From Streptomyces gelaticus (GTDB lineage: Bacteria > Actinomycetota > Actinomycetes > Streptomycetales > Streptomycetaceae): 64,000 nt of DNA. A program made the translations under genes and the position numbers. Positions within the stretch are counted from its first letter, which is position 1. Each line of letters starts with the position of its first letter. Under the pieces are notes generated by a model, which was not told the origin of the DNA, did not search any database, and was given only the letters and a program-made list of their open reading frames with translations. The DNA is taken from positions 541,138-605,137 of the forward strand of contig NZ_BMTF01000001.1 of assembly GCF_014649535.1 (NCBI RefSeq). The letters are read 5' to 3'. This document shows, piece after piece, positions 24,982-32,806 of the stretch.

Positions 24982-25656
24982 ATGTCCGTTTCCCTGTCCT
25001 CCGCCGCCCGCCGCCGCACGCTCGCGGCCGCCGGCACCGTGGCCGCCCTCGCTCTGACACTGGTGGCCTGCGGCTCCTCCGACGGCTCGAAGTCCGACGG
25101 TTCGTCCATGCCCGGCATGGACCACGGCTCGGGCAGCGCCTCCGCACCGGCCACCCCCGGCGGCACGTTCAACGACGCGGACGTGAAGTTCGCGCAGCAG
25201 ATGATCCCGCACCACCAGCAGGCCATCGAGATGGCGAAGCTGGCCGACGGCCGCGCCGCCGACCCCGAGATCAAGAAGCTGGCCACCGCGATCGAGAAGG
25301 CCCAGGACCCCGAGATCAACACGATGAAGGGCTGGCTCACCGCGTGGGGCAAGCCGCTGCCCTCGGGCTCGTCCTCGATGGGTGACATGCCCGGGATGGA
25401 CCATGGGCCGGACGGTTCCGGAATGCCCGGAATGATGTCCGACAAGGACATGAGCGAGCTGTCGGCCGCCAAGGGCAAGGACTTCGACAAGAAGTTCGCC
25501 CAGCTGATGACCGGCCACCACCAGGGCGCGGTCACCATGGCCGAGGAAGAGCGCAAGAAGGGTGACAACGCCGACGCGAAGAAACTCGCCGGTGCCGTCG
25601 TCACCGCTCAGACCGCCGAGATCGAGCAGATGAGCAAGATCATCGACAGGCTCTGA
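24982..25656 (+). CDS. DUF305 lipoprotein (CopM-like)
   Basis: A 224-aa lipoprotein with the lipobox LVAC then a Ser/Gly linker. It carries two repeats of the DUF305 four-helix motif: QQMIPHHQQAIEMA (about residue 73) and QLMTGHHQGAVTMA (about residue 173). The Met/His-rich motifs MPGMDHG occur twice. DUF305 proteins such as CopM bind copper and silver in the periplasm, so this one probably buffers metal outside the membrane. It has GGAAAG upstream, follows the DUF6153-like gene, and is followed by a strong terminator. Confidence 0.88.
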   Translation: MSVSLSSAARRRTLAAAGTVAALALTLVACGSSDGSKSDGSSMPGMDHGSGSASAPATPGGTFNDADVKFAQQMIPHHQQAIEMAKLADGRAADPEIKKLATAIEKAQDPEINTMKGWLTAWGKPLPSGSSSMGDMPGMDHGPDGSGMPGMMSDKDMSELSAAKGKDFDKKFAQLMTGHHQGAVTMAEEERKKGDNADAKKLAGAVVTAQTAEIEQMSKIIDRL

Positions 25657-25667
25657 AATCGCGGCGC

Positions 25668-25722
25668 GGGTGCGGGCCTTCGCACGACCATCCGCATGGA
25701 GTCGTGCGAAGGTCCGCACCCC
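25668..25722. terminator. Long-stem bidirectional terminator
   Basis: Arms 25668-25688 and 25701-25722 pair over about 21 bp with a single internal mismatch, leaving a 12-nt loop. The hairpin sits in the 81-bp gap between the DUF305 gene and the convergent ABC-F gene, so it probably ends both transcripts. Confidence 0.85.
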
Positions 25723-25737
25723 GGTCCCTCGGCCGGA

Positions 25738-27408
25738 TCAGACCGGGCTCGCGTGCTCCGGCGCCGCGAGCAGATCGCCCACCTCCTGGGCGGTGGTCTC
25801 CCGTAGTTCCTCGCCGACGAGCAACCAACGGGTGATGCCGAGCGATTCGAGGAAGGGCAGATCGTGACTGGCGATCAGGAGCGCCCCCTCGTAGGACCCG
25901 AGCGCACCGGTCAACTGCCGCACGCTGGCGATGTCGAGGTTGTTGGTCGGCTCGTCCATCATCAGCAGTTGCGGCGCCGGTGCGGCGAGCATGGTCGCCG
26001 CGAGGGCGGCGCGGAAACGTTCTCCGCCCGAGAGGGTGCCCGCCGGCTGCTCCGCGCGCTTCCCCTGGAAGAGGAAGCGCGCGAGCTGGGCGCGGATGTG
26101 GTTGTCCGTGGTCCCGGGGGCCATCCGGGCCACGTTCGCCGCGACGCTCAGCTCCTCGTCCAGTACGTCGAGCCGCTGCGGAAGGAATCGCGTCGGCACG
26201 AACGTCCTCGCCTCGCCGGACAGGGGGGCCAGCTCACCGGTGAGGGTGCGCAGCAACGTCGTCTTCCCGGCGCCGTTGCGGCCGACGAGAGCGATCCGCT
26301 CGGGTCCCCGCACCTCGAGGCTGCCCCCGCTCAGGCTCCCGAACCGGGGGCGCAGCTCGTGCAGGCTCAGCACCGTGCGTCCGGCGGGCACCGCCGTGCG
26401 GGGAAGGCTCACGCGGATCTCGGCATCGTCGCGGATCGCCTCCGCGGCCTCCTCCCGGCGCTCGCGCGCCTCGCTGAGCCGCTCCTCCTGGACGCCGCGA
26501 AGCTTGCCCGCCGACTCCTGCGCGGACCGCTTGCGGCGGCCGGCCAGGATCTTCGGGAGACTCCCCGCGGCCTCGGTCTTCCTGCCATTGCGCTGGCGTC
26601 GGGCCAGCTTCACCCGGGCCTCCTCCAGTTCGCGTTTCTGGCGGCGCAGATCGGCCTCCGCGGCCCGCAACGTCCGTCCGGCGGCCTCCTGTTCGGTGGC
26701 CACGGCTTCCTGGTAGGCGGACCAGCCACCGCCGTACCAGTTCACGGATCCGGCGCGCAGTTCGGCGATGCGGTCCATGCGCTCCAGGAGTTCGCGGTCG
26801 TGGCTGACCACGACCAGCACGCCCGAGCGCCAGGAGTCGACGGCCTCGTACAGTCTCCGGCGGGCGAACGCATCGAGGTTGTTGGTGGGTTCGTCCAGGA
26901 GGAGTACGCCGGGACGGTCCAGCAGCAGTGCGGCCAGGCGCAGCAGGACGGTCTCGCCGCCCGACAACTGACCTACGGTGCGGTCCAGTTCGACGTTCCC
27001 GAGTCCGAGTGAGCCCAGGGTCGCCAGGGCCCGTTCCTCGACGTCCCAGTCGTCGCCGATCGTCGCGAAGTGCTTCTCGTCGACGTCCCCGGTCTCGATG
27101 GCGCGCAGCGCTTCGCGCCGCTCGGCGATGCCCAGGGCCCGGTCCACCCGCAGCGTGGTGTCGAGGGTGATGTTCTGCGGAAGGTGGGCGAGACTGCCGC
27201 CGACGGTCACCGACCCCTGGGAGGGGCGCAGTTGACCGGCGAACAGTCGCAGCAGTGTGGACTTGCCCGCGCCGTTGGTGCCGACGAGGCCGACGCGGCC
27301 CCGGCCGATACTGAGCGAGAGCCCGTCGAAGACGTTCGTGCCGTCCGGCCACCGGAAGGACAGGGCCGAGCAGGTGAGCGAAGCGCCGGGGGTGGTGGGT
27401 GTTGCCAT
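25738..27408 (-). CDS. ABC-F family ATPase (ribosome-protection type)
   Basis: A 556-aa soluble protein with two ABC ATPase domains and no membrane helices. Walker A motifs are GTNGAGKS (near residue 42) and GRNGAGKT (near 360), signatures QLSGGE and TLSGGE, Walker B segments VLLLDEPTNNLD and LLMMDEPTNNLD. The linker between the domains is long and Arg/Lys-rich (about residues 215-300). This is the ABC-F layout; members with such linkers protect ribosomes from antibiotics or act as translation factors. ATG 27408 has AGGAAC just upstream, partly within a hairpin. The target drug, if any, is unknown. Confidence 0.88.
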   Translation of the reverse strand: MATPTTPGASLTCSALSFRWPDGTNVFDGLSLSIGRGRVGLVGTNGAGKSTLLRLFAGQLRPSQGSVTVGGSLAHLPQNITLDTTLRVDRALGIAERREALRAIETGDVDEKHFATIGDDWDVEERALATLGSLGLGNVELDRTVGQLSGGETVLLRLAALLLDRPGVLLLDEPTNNLDAFARRRLYEAVDSWRSGVLVVVSHDRELLERMDRIAELRAGSVNWYGGGWSAYQEAVATEQEAAGRTLRAAEADLRRQKRELEEARVKLARRQRNGRKTEAAGSLPKILAGRRKRSAQESAGKLRGVQEERLSEARERREEAAEAIRDDAEIRVSLPRTAVPAGRTVLSLHELRPRFGSLSGGSLEVRGPERIALVGRNGAGKTTLLRTLTGELAPLSGEARTFVPTRFLPQRLDVLDEELSVAANVARMAPGTTDNHIRAQLARFLFQGKRAEQPAGTLSGGERFRAALAATMLAAPAPQLLMMDEPTNNLDIASVRQLTGALGSYEGALLIASHDLPFLESLGITRWLLVGEELRETTAQEVGDLLAAPEHASPV

Positions 27409-27415
27409 GGTGTTC

Positions 27416-27457
27416 CTCGCATTCGCAAGCGCGGTGGGTGGGGGCTTCGTATGCGAG
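27416..27457 (-). promoter_or_regulatory. Hairpin sequestering the ABC-F ribosome site
   Basis: On the minus strand CTCGCAT (27457-27451) pairs with ATGCGAG (27422-27416), with an inner AAGC/GCTT helix. The 3' arm overlaps the AGGAAC ribosome site of the ABC-F gene, so folding would hide it. Many ABC-F resistance genes are controlled by leader folding or attenuation; that it happens here is inferred. Confidence 0.4.
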
Positions 27458-28002
27458 CACCACGCGGCGACCGAGCAGCAGAGGAAGGTGCGGCTGTCCT
27501 GAGGATCGAGCGGACGGCTCATGCACCGAGGTCGCATCCACGCGGGGTCACGGGCAGTGCGGGGCACTGCTACGGCGTGACGGGCGTACGGGCGGAGCCG
27601 TACGGCGTGATGTTCGCGGACCTCAGATGCGCAACGTCCACCTCTATCGGAGACAACAGGACATCAGAACCATAACGGCGGGGAGGGGGGATGGCAACGC
27701 CTTTGGGTATCGGGGAGGGGGAGCGGCGATGTGAGCCTCCCATGTCGACACGCTCGGCCCGTTAGGAGTGTTCTGTCCGAATTGCTCTTTTAGTGGTGAG
27801 GTGAAATATCCCTTTTGCGATTTCGTGGCGCGAGTCACGTTCGAGTCCCCCTGCGTCGCGTCACGCGATCCGATTCCCTTTCCGCGCAAGGAAGGGGGAG
27901 GGGTCGATGTGAGGTGGATTACTGCAATTCTCATGATTCGATCTTGTAAGTGAATTGCATAAGGAAATCAGGGGCTTGTCCCTTTCAGTCCCTCTCGCCT
28001 AC
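27458..28002. other. Divergent non-coding region between ABC-F leader and riboswitch
   Basis: No credible gene. On the ABC-F side it contains two small hairpins: GCAGTGC-N3-GCACTGC (27554-27570) and CGTACGG-N6-CCGTACG (27585-27604), plus two copies of TACGGCGTGA at 27571 and 27601. From about 27770 to 27990 the sequence is notably AT-richer and should contain the promoter of the riboswitch-controlled gene. No tRNA-like structure was recognised. Confidence 0.5.
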
Positions 28003-28191
28003 GGTCACCGTCAATCCGGACGGAACGCCGAATCCTGCCGCTGTCCGGCAATCCGACCCACTCGTGTACGGCAGGAGCGGGGGACCCAGGTAGGCCGCCG
28101 GTCCGGTATCCGGAACGGCTCGGGGTGAAGCCGCGTTCGTGCGCGGCCAGGCATCTCCCGCCTGAACCCGACAGCTCACCTCGCAGGCGAC
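28003..28191 (+). ncRNA. Cyclic di-AMP riboswitch (ydaO/yuaA class)
   Basis: The leader just upstream of the secreted transglycosylase gene carries the conserved elements of the actinobacterial ydaO class: GGGGGACCCAGGTA (about 28079-28092), GGGGTGAAGCC (about 28122-28132) and the highly conserved end CCCGACAGCTCACCTCGCAGG (28167-28187, in two parts around AGCTCACC). In streptomycetes this riboswitch commonly controls rpf and other cell-wall hydrolase genes, turning them off when c-di-AMP is high. The gene start follows only 16 bases later. Boundaries are approximate. Confidence 0.85.
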
Positions 28192-28206
28192 GGAGAGGAA
28201 TCCACC

Positions 28207-28695
28207 ATGCCCGCAACGGGTACGTACCGTCGTCGCAAGTCCACCTCACTGACCCGGGGCTTCATCGCCGTGGGCACGGGCGCGGCCGCCCTACTGCTTC
28301 CGCTCATCGGCGCCGGCGCCGCATCGGCGGCCCCGGCGCAGTCCGTCAGCGCCGCGGCGCCGGCCGCGACGTACGCGAACAATCTGGACGGCTGGATCAA
28401 GGAGTCGCTGGCCGTCATGGCCGAGCACGGCATCCCCGGCAGCTACGACGGCATCCACCGCAACGTGATGCGCGAGTCCTCCGGCAACCCCCGGGCCATC
28501 AACAACTGGGACTCGAACGCCGCGGCCGGGACGCCGTCCAAGGGCCTTCTCCAGATCATCGATCCGACCTTCCGCGCCTACCACGTGCCCGGCACGGCGA
28601 TGGACGCCTACGACCCCGTCGCCAACATCACCGCAGCGTGCAACTACGCGGCCGCCAAGTACGGCTCCATCGACAACGTCTTCGGGGCCTACTGA
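28207..28695 (+). CDS. Secreted lytic transglycosylase-like (SLT domain) protein
   Basis: A 162-aa exported protein. The signal peptide covers about residues 1-42 (hydrophobic FIAVGTGAAALLLPLIGAG, Ala-rich end). The SLT/goose-lysozyme-like domain contains the catalytic-Glu motif VMRESSGNPRAINNWDSN and AGTPSKGLLQIIDPTFRAYH, ending in NITAACNYAAAKYGS. It cleaves peptidoglycan glycan strands during growth or germination. The ribosome site GGAGAGG is at 28191-28198. Control by the c-di-AMP riboswitch upstream is well supported by known cases. Its end overlaps the convergent monooxygenase gene by 7 bp. Confidence 0.9.
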   Translation: MPATGTYRRRKSTSLTRGFIAVGTGAAALLLPLIGAGAASAAPAQSVSAAAPAATYANNLDGWIKESLAVMAEHGIPGSYDGIHRNVMRESSGNPRAINNWDSNAAAGTPSKGLLQIIDPTFRAYHVPGTAMDAYDPVANITAACNYAAAKYGSIDNVFGAY

Positions 28696-29858
28696 GGTAC
28701 GGAACCCAGCCGCGGGGGCGTCCAGTCGGCATGGCGCAGGATCGTGCGGACGGTGAGGCGGGACGGCGCGAGGCGCAGCGCCGTGTTGCGCAGTGCGACG
28801 GCGGCCGGACGGGACAGCTGCTGACCCATCCGTCCGGCCTGGCGGGCGGCCCGTGCGACCGACTGGCTGCGGGGCCGGCGCTCGGCGTCGTAGCGGCCGA
28901 GCGCCGACTCGACGGTGGGCCCGGCGGAGAGCGCGGCGGCCAGCGTCGCCGCGTCCTCCAGTGACTGGCAGGCCCCCTGCCCGAGATTCGGGGTCATGGC
29001 GTGGGCGGCATCGCCGAGCAGGGCGATCCGGCCCACCGCATAGGACGGGAGCGGGACGACCAGCTCGTTGACGTCGTGGTGCAGGACGGCATCGGGCCTG
29101 GTCGACGCGAGCAGCGCCGGAATGGGATCGTGCCATCCGTCGAACCGGCGGCGTACCTCGGCGAGCGGATCCGGATGCCGCACCCCGGCAGGGGAGTTGA
29201 GCACCGCGTGCCACTCCGCCCGGCCGTCCGCGAAGGCGATGTGGCCGAACTCGGCCCCCGGCCCCCAGGTCAGCTCGAAGTCCGTGGTCAGGCCGACCGG
29301 GGACTCCGTGATGGCCCGCAGTACGGTCGAGCCGCTGTAGGCCGGACCGGGGTGCCCCGGGAACAACTGGGCGCGCAGCCGGCTGCCGATTCCGTCGGCG
29401 GCCACGACGAGATCCGCCTCGAAGGCGGAGTCACCGGCGGCGAGGCGGACCCGTGAGGCGTCGGAGCGGTCGACGGACGTCACCTCCGCGCCGACGGTCA
29501 GGTGTGCGGGAGGCAGGGCCTCGCGCAGCAGGCGGTGCAGCACGGCCCGTGGGATGCCCACGATCGGGGTCCCCAGCTCGCGCTCCAGCGCGGCTCCGTC
29601 CATGCGTGCCAGCAGGCGGCCGTCCGGGGTGCGGGTGCCACCGGTGTACTGCGGCCGCGCGGCCGCCCGCACCGCCGCGCCGACACCGAGGGCGTCCAGC
29701 GCACGCAATCCGTTCGCGTGCAGGGAGATGCCCGCGCCCGCGTCGTCGAGGGCGCGGGCGCGCTCGACGACCATCACCTCCCAGCCGATGAGGCGCAGTC
29801 CGATCGCGGCGGCCAGCCCGCCGATGCCTCCGCCGACCACCACCGCGCTGCCGCCCAT
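28689..29858 (-). CDS. FAD-dependent monooxygenase
   Basis: A 389-aa flavoprotein of the aromatic-hydroxylase (PHBH-like) family. The N-terminal FAD loop is VVVGGGIGGLAAA, the central motif is VVAADGIGSRLR (the DG fingerprint), and the FAD ribityl motif is LLGDAAHAMTPNLGQGACQSLEDA. It uses NAD(P)H and O2 to hydroxylate an unknown substrate. The ribosome site GGAGAGGGG precedes the ATG. It is divergent from a TetR regulator with two operator-like palindromes in between, so its expression is probably induced by the regulator's ligand. Confidence 0.88.
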   Translation of the reverse strand: MGGSAVVVGGGIGGLAAAIGLRLIGWEVMVVERARALDDAGAGISLHANGLRALDALGVGAAVRAAARPQYTGGTRTPDGRLLARMDGAALERELGTPIVGIPRAVLHRLLREALPPAHLTVGAEVTSVDRSDASRVRLAAGDSAFEADLVVAADGIGSRLRAQLFPGHPGPAYSGSTVLRAITESPVGLTTDFELTWGPGAEFGHIAFADGRAEWHAVLNSPAGVRHPDPLAEVRRRFDGWHDPIPALLASTRPDAVLHHDVNELVVPLPSYAVGRIALLGDAAHAMTPNLGQGACQSLEDAATLAAALSAGPTVESALGRYDAERRPRSQSVARAARQAGRMGQQLSRPAAVALRNTALRLAPSRLTVRTILRHADWTPPRLGSVPQ

Positions 29859-29924
29859 GCGGATCCCCTCTCCTGCGCCGCCTCGGCTTCACATCTGCAG
29901 AAGTCTCATGCACTCACAGAAGTT

Positions 29925-29973
29925 TTCTACAGGTGTAGAAGGAGCCTACTACGCCGGCCCTACAGGTGTAGAA
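29925..29973. promoter_or_regulatory. Two TetR-type operators
   Basis: Site 1 (29925-29940) is a perfect palindrome, TTCTACA-GG-TGTAGAA. Site 2 (29958-29973) repeats it with two mismatches, CCCTACAGGTGTAGAA, 33 bp away, and touches the ribosome site of the tetR gene. This is the expected arrangement for a TetR repressor controlling itself and the divergent monooxygenase. Confidence 0.75.
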
Positions 29974-29980
29974 AGGGGGG

Positions 29981-30544
29981 ATGACCACAGACCGACGGAC
30001 CGTCCTCGCCGATGCCGCCATCGGCGTATTGGCTCAGGAGGGGATGCGCGGTCTGACCCACCGGGCCGTGGACCGGGCGTCGGATCTGCCGCCGGGCACC
30101 ACCTCGGCGTACTTCCGTACCCGCCGGGCGCTGCTCACGGGGCTGGTCCGACGGCTGGTCGCCCTCGACCAGGCGGAGTTGCAGGCGGCCGGTGAGCAGG
30201 CAGGGATGCCGCGCGATGCGGACGAACTGACGGACGGGCTCGCCGGCTTCGTGGAGCGCCGACTGGCCGGAGAGGGGCGGCGGAGATCGCTCGCCCGCTA
30301 TGCGTGCGCCGTCGAGAGCGTGCGTCACCCGGAGCTGCGCGAGATTCTCGTACCGCGCGAGAACGCAGCACGCGAGACCATGCGGGCCTTCCTGGGCGCG
30401 CGAGGCGTGGCCGATGCCGAGGGGCGGACGCTCACGCTGCTGGCCTGCGTGGACGGGTTGGTGTTCGACCGGCTGGTGGGCGGCGGGGGAGTGCTGAGGG
30501 ACGAGATCGCGGGACTGGTCGCCGCGGCGCTCCGAAGTACGTGA
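29981..30544 (+). CDS. TetR-family transcriptional regulator
   Basis: A 187-aa regulator. The HTH is at about residues 8-50 (AAIGVLAQEGMRGLTHRAVDR ... GTTSAYFRTRRALL), followed by a ligand-binding helical domain. ATG 29981 follows GAAAGGGGGG. It probably represses itself and the divergent FAD monooxygenase through the two palindromes between them. The ligand is likely the monooxygenase substrate or a related compound, but that is not visible. Confidence 0.9.
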   Translation: MTTDRRTVLADAAIGVLAQEGMRGLTHRAVDRASDLPPGTTSAYFRTRRALLTGLVRRLVALDQAELQAAGEQAGMPRDADELTDGLAGFVERRLAGEGRRRSLARYACAVESVRHPELREILVPRENAARETMRAFLGARGVADAEGRTLTLLACVDGLVFDRLVGGGGVLRDEIAGLVAAALRST

Positions 30545-30593
30545 CGGTCGCCGTGCAATCACCTTGCGGCACCCGGTTGTCCACGCCTGATCG

Positions 30594-30911
30594 TTACTCC
30601 GGAGTGCGTTCCGCCGGCTTCCCCGTCGCGATGCCGGGCAGGACGGGAACGGTCGCCGCCTCCCCGGCCCGGACCGCCTGCACCACCGCGTCGTGCAGGC
30701 GACGGCTGTCCTCCTCCGAACGGCACGCCACGGGACTGCCCGACATGGTGAACCAGTCGATCGCACCGCTGTACTGCACAGTGACCTGGGCCGTGTCATC
30801 CGCCCAGGTCGTATGAACGGTCAGATCCCCGGACAGGACACCGACCTCCTCCGTGAGCACGCCACCGCGCCCGGAGAACACACCGCAAGTCGTCCATGAC
30901 GCCCAAGCCAT
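30594..30911 (-). CDS. Conserved small hypothetical protein
   Basis: A soluble protein of up to 105 aa. The core (about residues 26-90: DLTVHTTWADDTAQVTVQY, SGAIDWFTMSGSPVA, then RRLHDAVVQAVRAG) has the look of a small beta-alpha domain family repeatedly seen in streptomycetes, with the pattern GAxDWxTxxG. The start is uncertain: ATG at 30911 has GGAG only 2 bases away, and a GTG at 30860 would give about 88 aa. No function can be assigned. Confidence 0.55.
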   Translation of the reverse strand: MAWASWTTCGVFSGRGGVLTEEVGVLSGDLTVHTTWADDTAQVTVQYSGAIDWFTMSGSPVACRSEEDSRRLHDAVVQAVRAGEAATVPVLPGIATGKPAERTPE

Positions 30912-31280
30912 GACTCCAGGCTGGCATCAACACGCTGGATGCGCGACCCCAAGGGCCGCGCGAACGGCGGCCGACCCGGGCGCCCCGCCCGTGCGGGACG
31001 CCGCCCCGCCTTCCGGATGCTGGATACGGGGAAATCTTTCCGTCGGCGCCGGCTGCGGTTCCCGTACACCCCGATCCCCGGGCTATGACGCGTTGTTAAC
31101 GCCAAACCGTCGAATTGGTGGCTCGAAACAACGAATTCCGAAGGTGAACACCTCTTGACCTGCGGAACACGTCGGGATTCCATATCGCGCTGGGAGCGAC
31201 GAAACCACTCACCACGTCCTCGTCTGGAGGCGATACCGCTCCCGTGCTCAGACACCGCACCTGTTGATCGGAACCGCACG
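30912..31280. other. Intergenic region before the amino-acid permease
   Basis: 369 bp with no supported gene. An AT-richer patch at 31088-31160 (around GTTGTTAACGCC and AACAACGAATTCC) is the likely promoter area of the permease gene. I see no clear operator or RNA gene. Confidence 0.4.
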
Positions 31281-32678
31281 ATGACCGACACGCTCAGCGC
31301 TCCCCAGGCGCTTGCCCCAGCGACCGGCCCCATTCCACAGAAGCTCAAGCGTTCCATCGGCGTCGTGGGCGGCACACTGCTCACGCTCTCCTGCGTGACG
31401 CCCGCCTCGACCCTCTTCGTGGTCGTACCGGACCTGTTCTCCAGCCTCGGCACGTACACCGCCCTCACCATCGGCATCGGCTCGCTGCTCTGCATCGCGG
31501 TCGCCTTCTGCTACTCGGAGCTGGGCACGCTCATCCCCAGCGCCGGGGGCGAGTACGCCATGGTGTCGACCATGGCGGGGCGGCTCGCAGGCTGGCTCGT
31601 CTTCGTGCTCTCGCTGCTCGTCGTGATGATCGTGCCGCCCGTGATCGCCATGGGAACAGCCGACTACCTCGAACCCATCGTGCACATTCCGGCTCCCGTC
31701 GCGGGCGCCGGCGTCATGCTGCTCGCCACCCTCGCCGGCCTCCTGGACCTGCGCGCCAACGCGTGGATCACCGGAATCTTCCTCGTCCTCGAAGTGATCG
31801 CGGCAGGCGTCGTCGCCGTGCTCGGCTTCGCCCACTCCGAACGAGGCGGATCCGCGCTGGTGCACGGGACGGTCGCCTCGTCGGGCGGCACGCACTCGAC
31901 CGTCACCGCGATGATGGTGATCTCCGGGCTCGCGATCGCGCTCTTCATCACCCAGGGCTTCTCCACGGCCGTCTACCTCTCGGAGGAGCTGGAGAACCCG
32001 CGGCGCAACGTGGCCCGTACCGTGCTCGCCACCCTCGCCATCTCCACGGCGGTCATCCTCGTCCCGGTGATCGCCATCACGCTCGGCGCCCCGGACCTGG
32101 AGGCCCTGACCTCGGGCGACCTCAACACCATGGTCGCGGCCTGGTCCAACTCGGCCGTCGGCACCTTCGTCAGCCTCTGCGTCGCCCTCGCGATCATCAA
32201 CGCGGGCATCGTGATGGTCATCCAGAACTCGCGGGTGCTCTTCGCCTCCGCCCGTGACAAGGCGTGGCCCGCCCCGGTGAACAATGCCCTCGCCCGGCTC
32301 GGCCGGTTCGGTTCCCCGTGGGTCGCGACCCTGATCGTCGGGGTGCCCGGCGCGGCGCTCTGCTTCGTCAACCTCGACACGCTGTACGGCGTCACCGGGG
32401 TGTCCGTCACCGCCATGTACCTGCTGGTCGCCGTCGCGGCGCTGCTCTGCCGCCGCGGCACGCACCGGGAGGCACCTGCCTGGCGCATGCCGCTGTGGCC
32501 CGCGGTCCCCGTGCTGCTGATCGCCGTGCTGACGTACATCCTCATCCAGCAGGAGACCGAGTACCTGCTGTGGACCGGTGGGATCACGGCGGTCGCCACG
32601 CTCTACTGGGCGCTCTACCTGCGGCCTCGCCGGGACACCCGCTGGCTGGTCAGCATTCCGGAGGACGCACAGCCCTGA
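31281..32678 (+). CDS. APC-superfamily amino acid permease
   Basis: A 465-aa integral membrane protein with about twelve helices. The first helix carries the APC-type ligand motif (GVVGGTLLTLSCVTPAST). Other family segments are SAGGEYAMVSTMAG in TM3 and QGFSTAVYLSEELENPRRNVART in the TM6-TM7 loop, the EE...P motif typical of amino acid permeases. ATG 31281 is chosen because the hydrophobic domain begins about 28 residues later; the ribosome site is weak (CGGAA). The substrate is unknown. It is transcribed alone and followed by a terminator. Confidence 0.83.
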   Translation: MTDTLSAPQALAPATGPIPQKLKRSIGVVGGTLLTLSCVTPASTLFVVVPDLFSSLGTYTALTIGIGSLLCIAVAFCYSELGTLIPSAGGEYAMVSTMAGRLAGWLVFVLSLLVVMIVPPVIAMGTADYLEPIVHIPAPVAGAGVMLLATLAGLLDLRANAWITGIFLVLEVIAAGVVAVLGFAHSERGGSALVHGTVASSGGTHSTVTAMMVISGLAIALFITQGFSTAVYLSEELENPRRNVARTVLATLAISTAVILVPVIAITLGAPDLEALTSGDLNTMVAAWSNSAVGTFVSLCVALAIINAGIVMVIQNSRVLFASARDKAWPAPVNNALARLGRFGSPWVATLIVGVPGAALCFVNLDTLYGVTGVSVTAMYLLVAVAALLCRRGTHREAPAWRMPLWPAVPVLLIAVLTYILIQQETEYLLWTGGITAVATLYWALYLRPRRDTRWLVSIPEDAQP

Positions 32679-32709
32679 TCCTCCCCGGACGTGTTCCGTG
32701 CGATGTCCG

Positions 32710-32740
32710 GCCCGTCGGCGAGCTGCGCCTGCCGACGGGC
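32710..32740. terminator. Hairpin terminator after the permease gene
   Basis: GCCCGTCGGC (32710-32719) and its perfect complement GCCGACGGGC (32731-32740) enclose an 11-nt loop, 32 bp after the permease stop. It is a probable rho-independent-like terminator lacking a U tract, as usual in Streptomyces. Confidence 0.65.
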
Positions 32741-32806
32741 GAGGACACCCCCGATGCCCTCACAGTGGGGTGAGGACGTCGTCGGAACACGGGGAGTCGT
32801 GACGGG

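Noticed and set aside
27459..27534. Leader peptide for the ABC-F gene
   Set aside because: Short frames starting at ATG/GTG around 27520-27530 run on into the ABC-F gene without a stop, so no closed leader peptide can be defined; only the RNA structures are reported.
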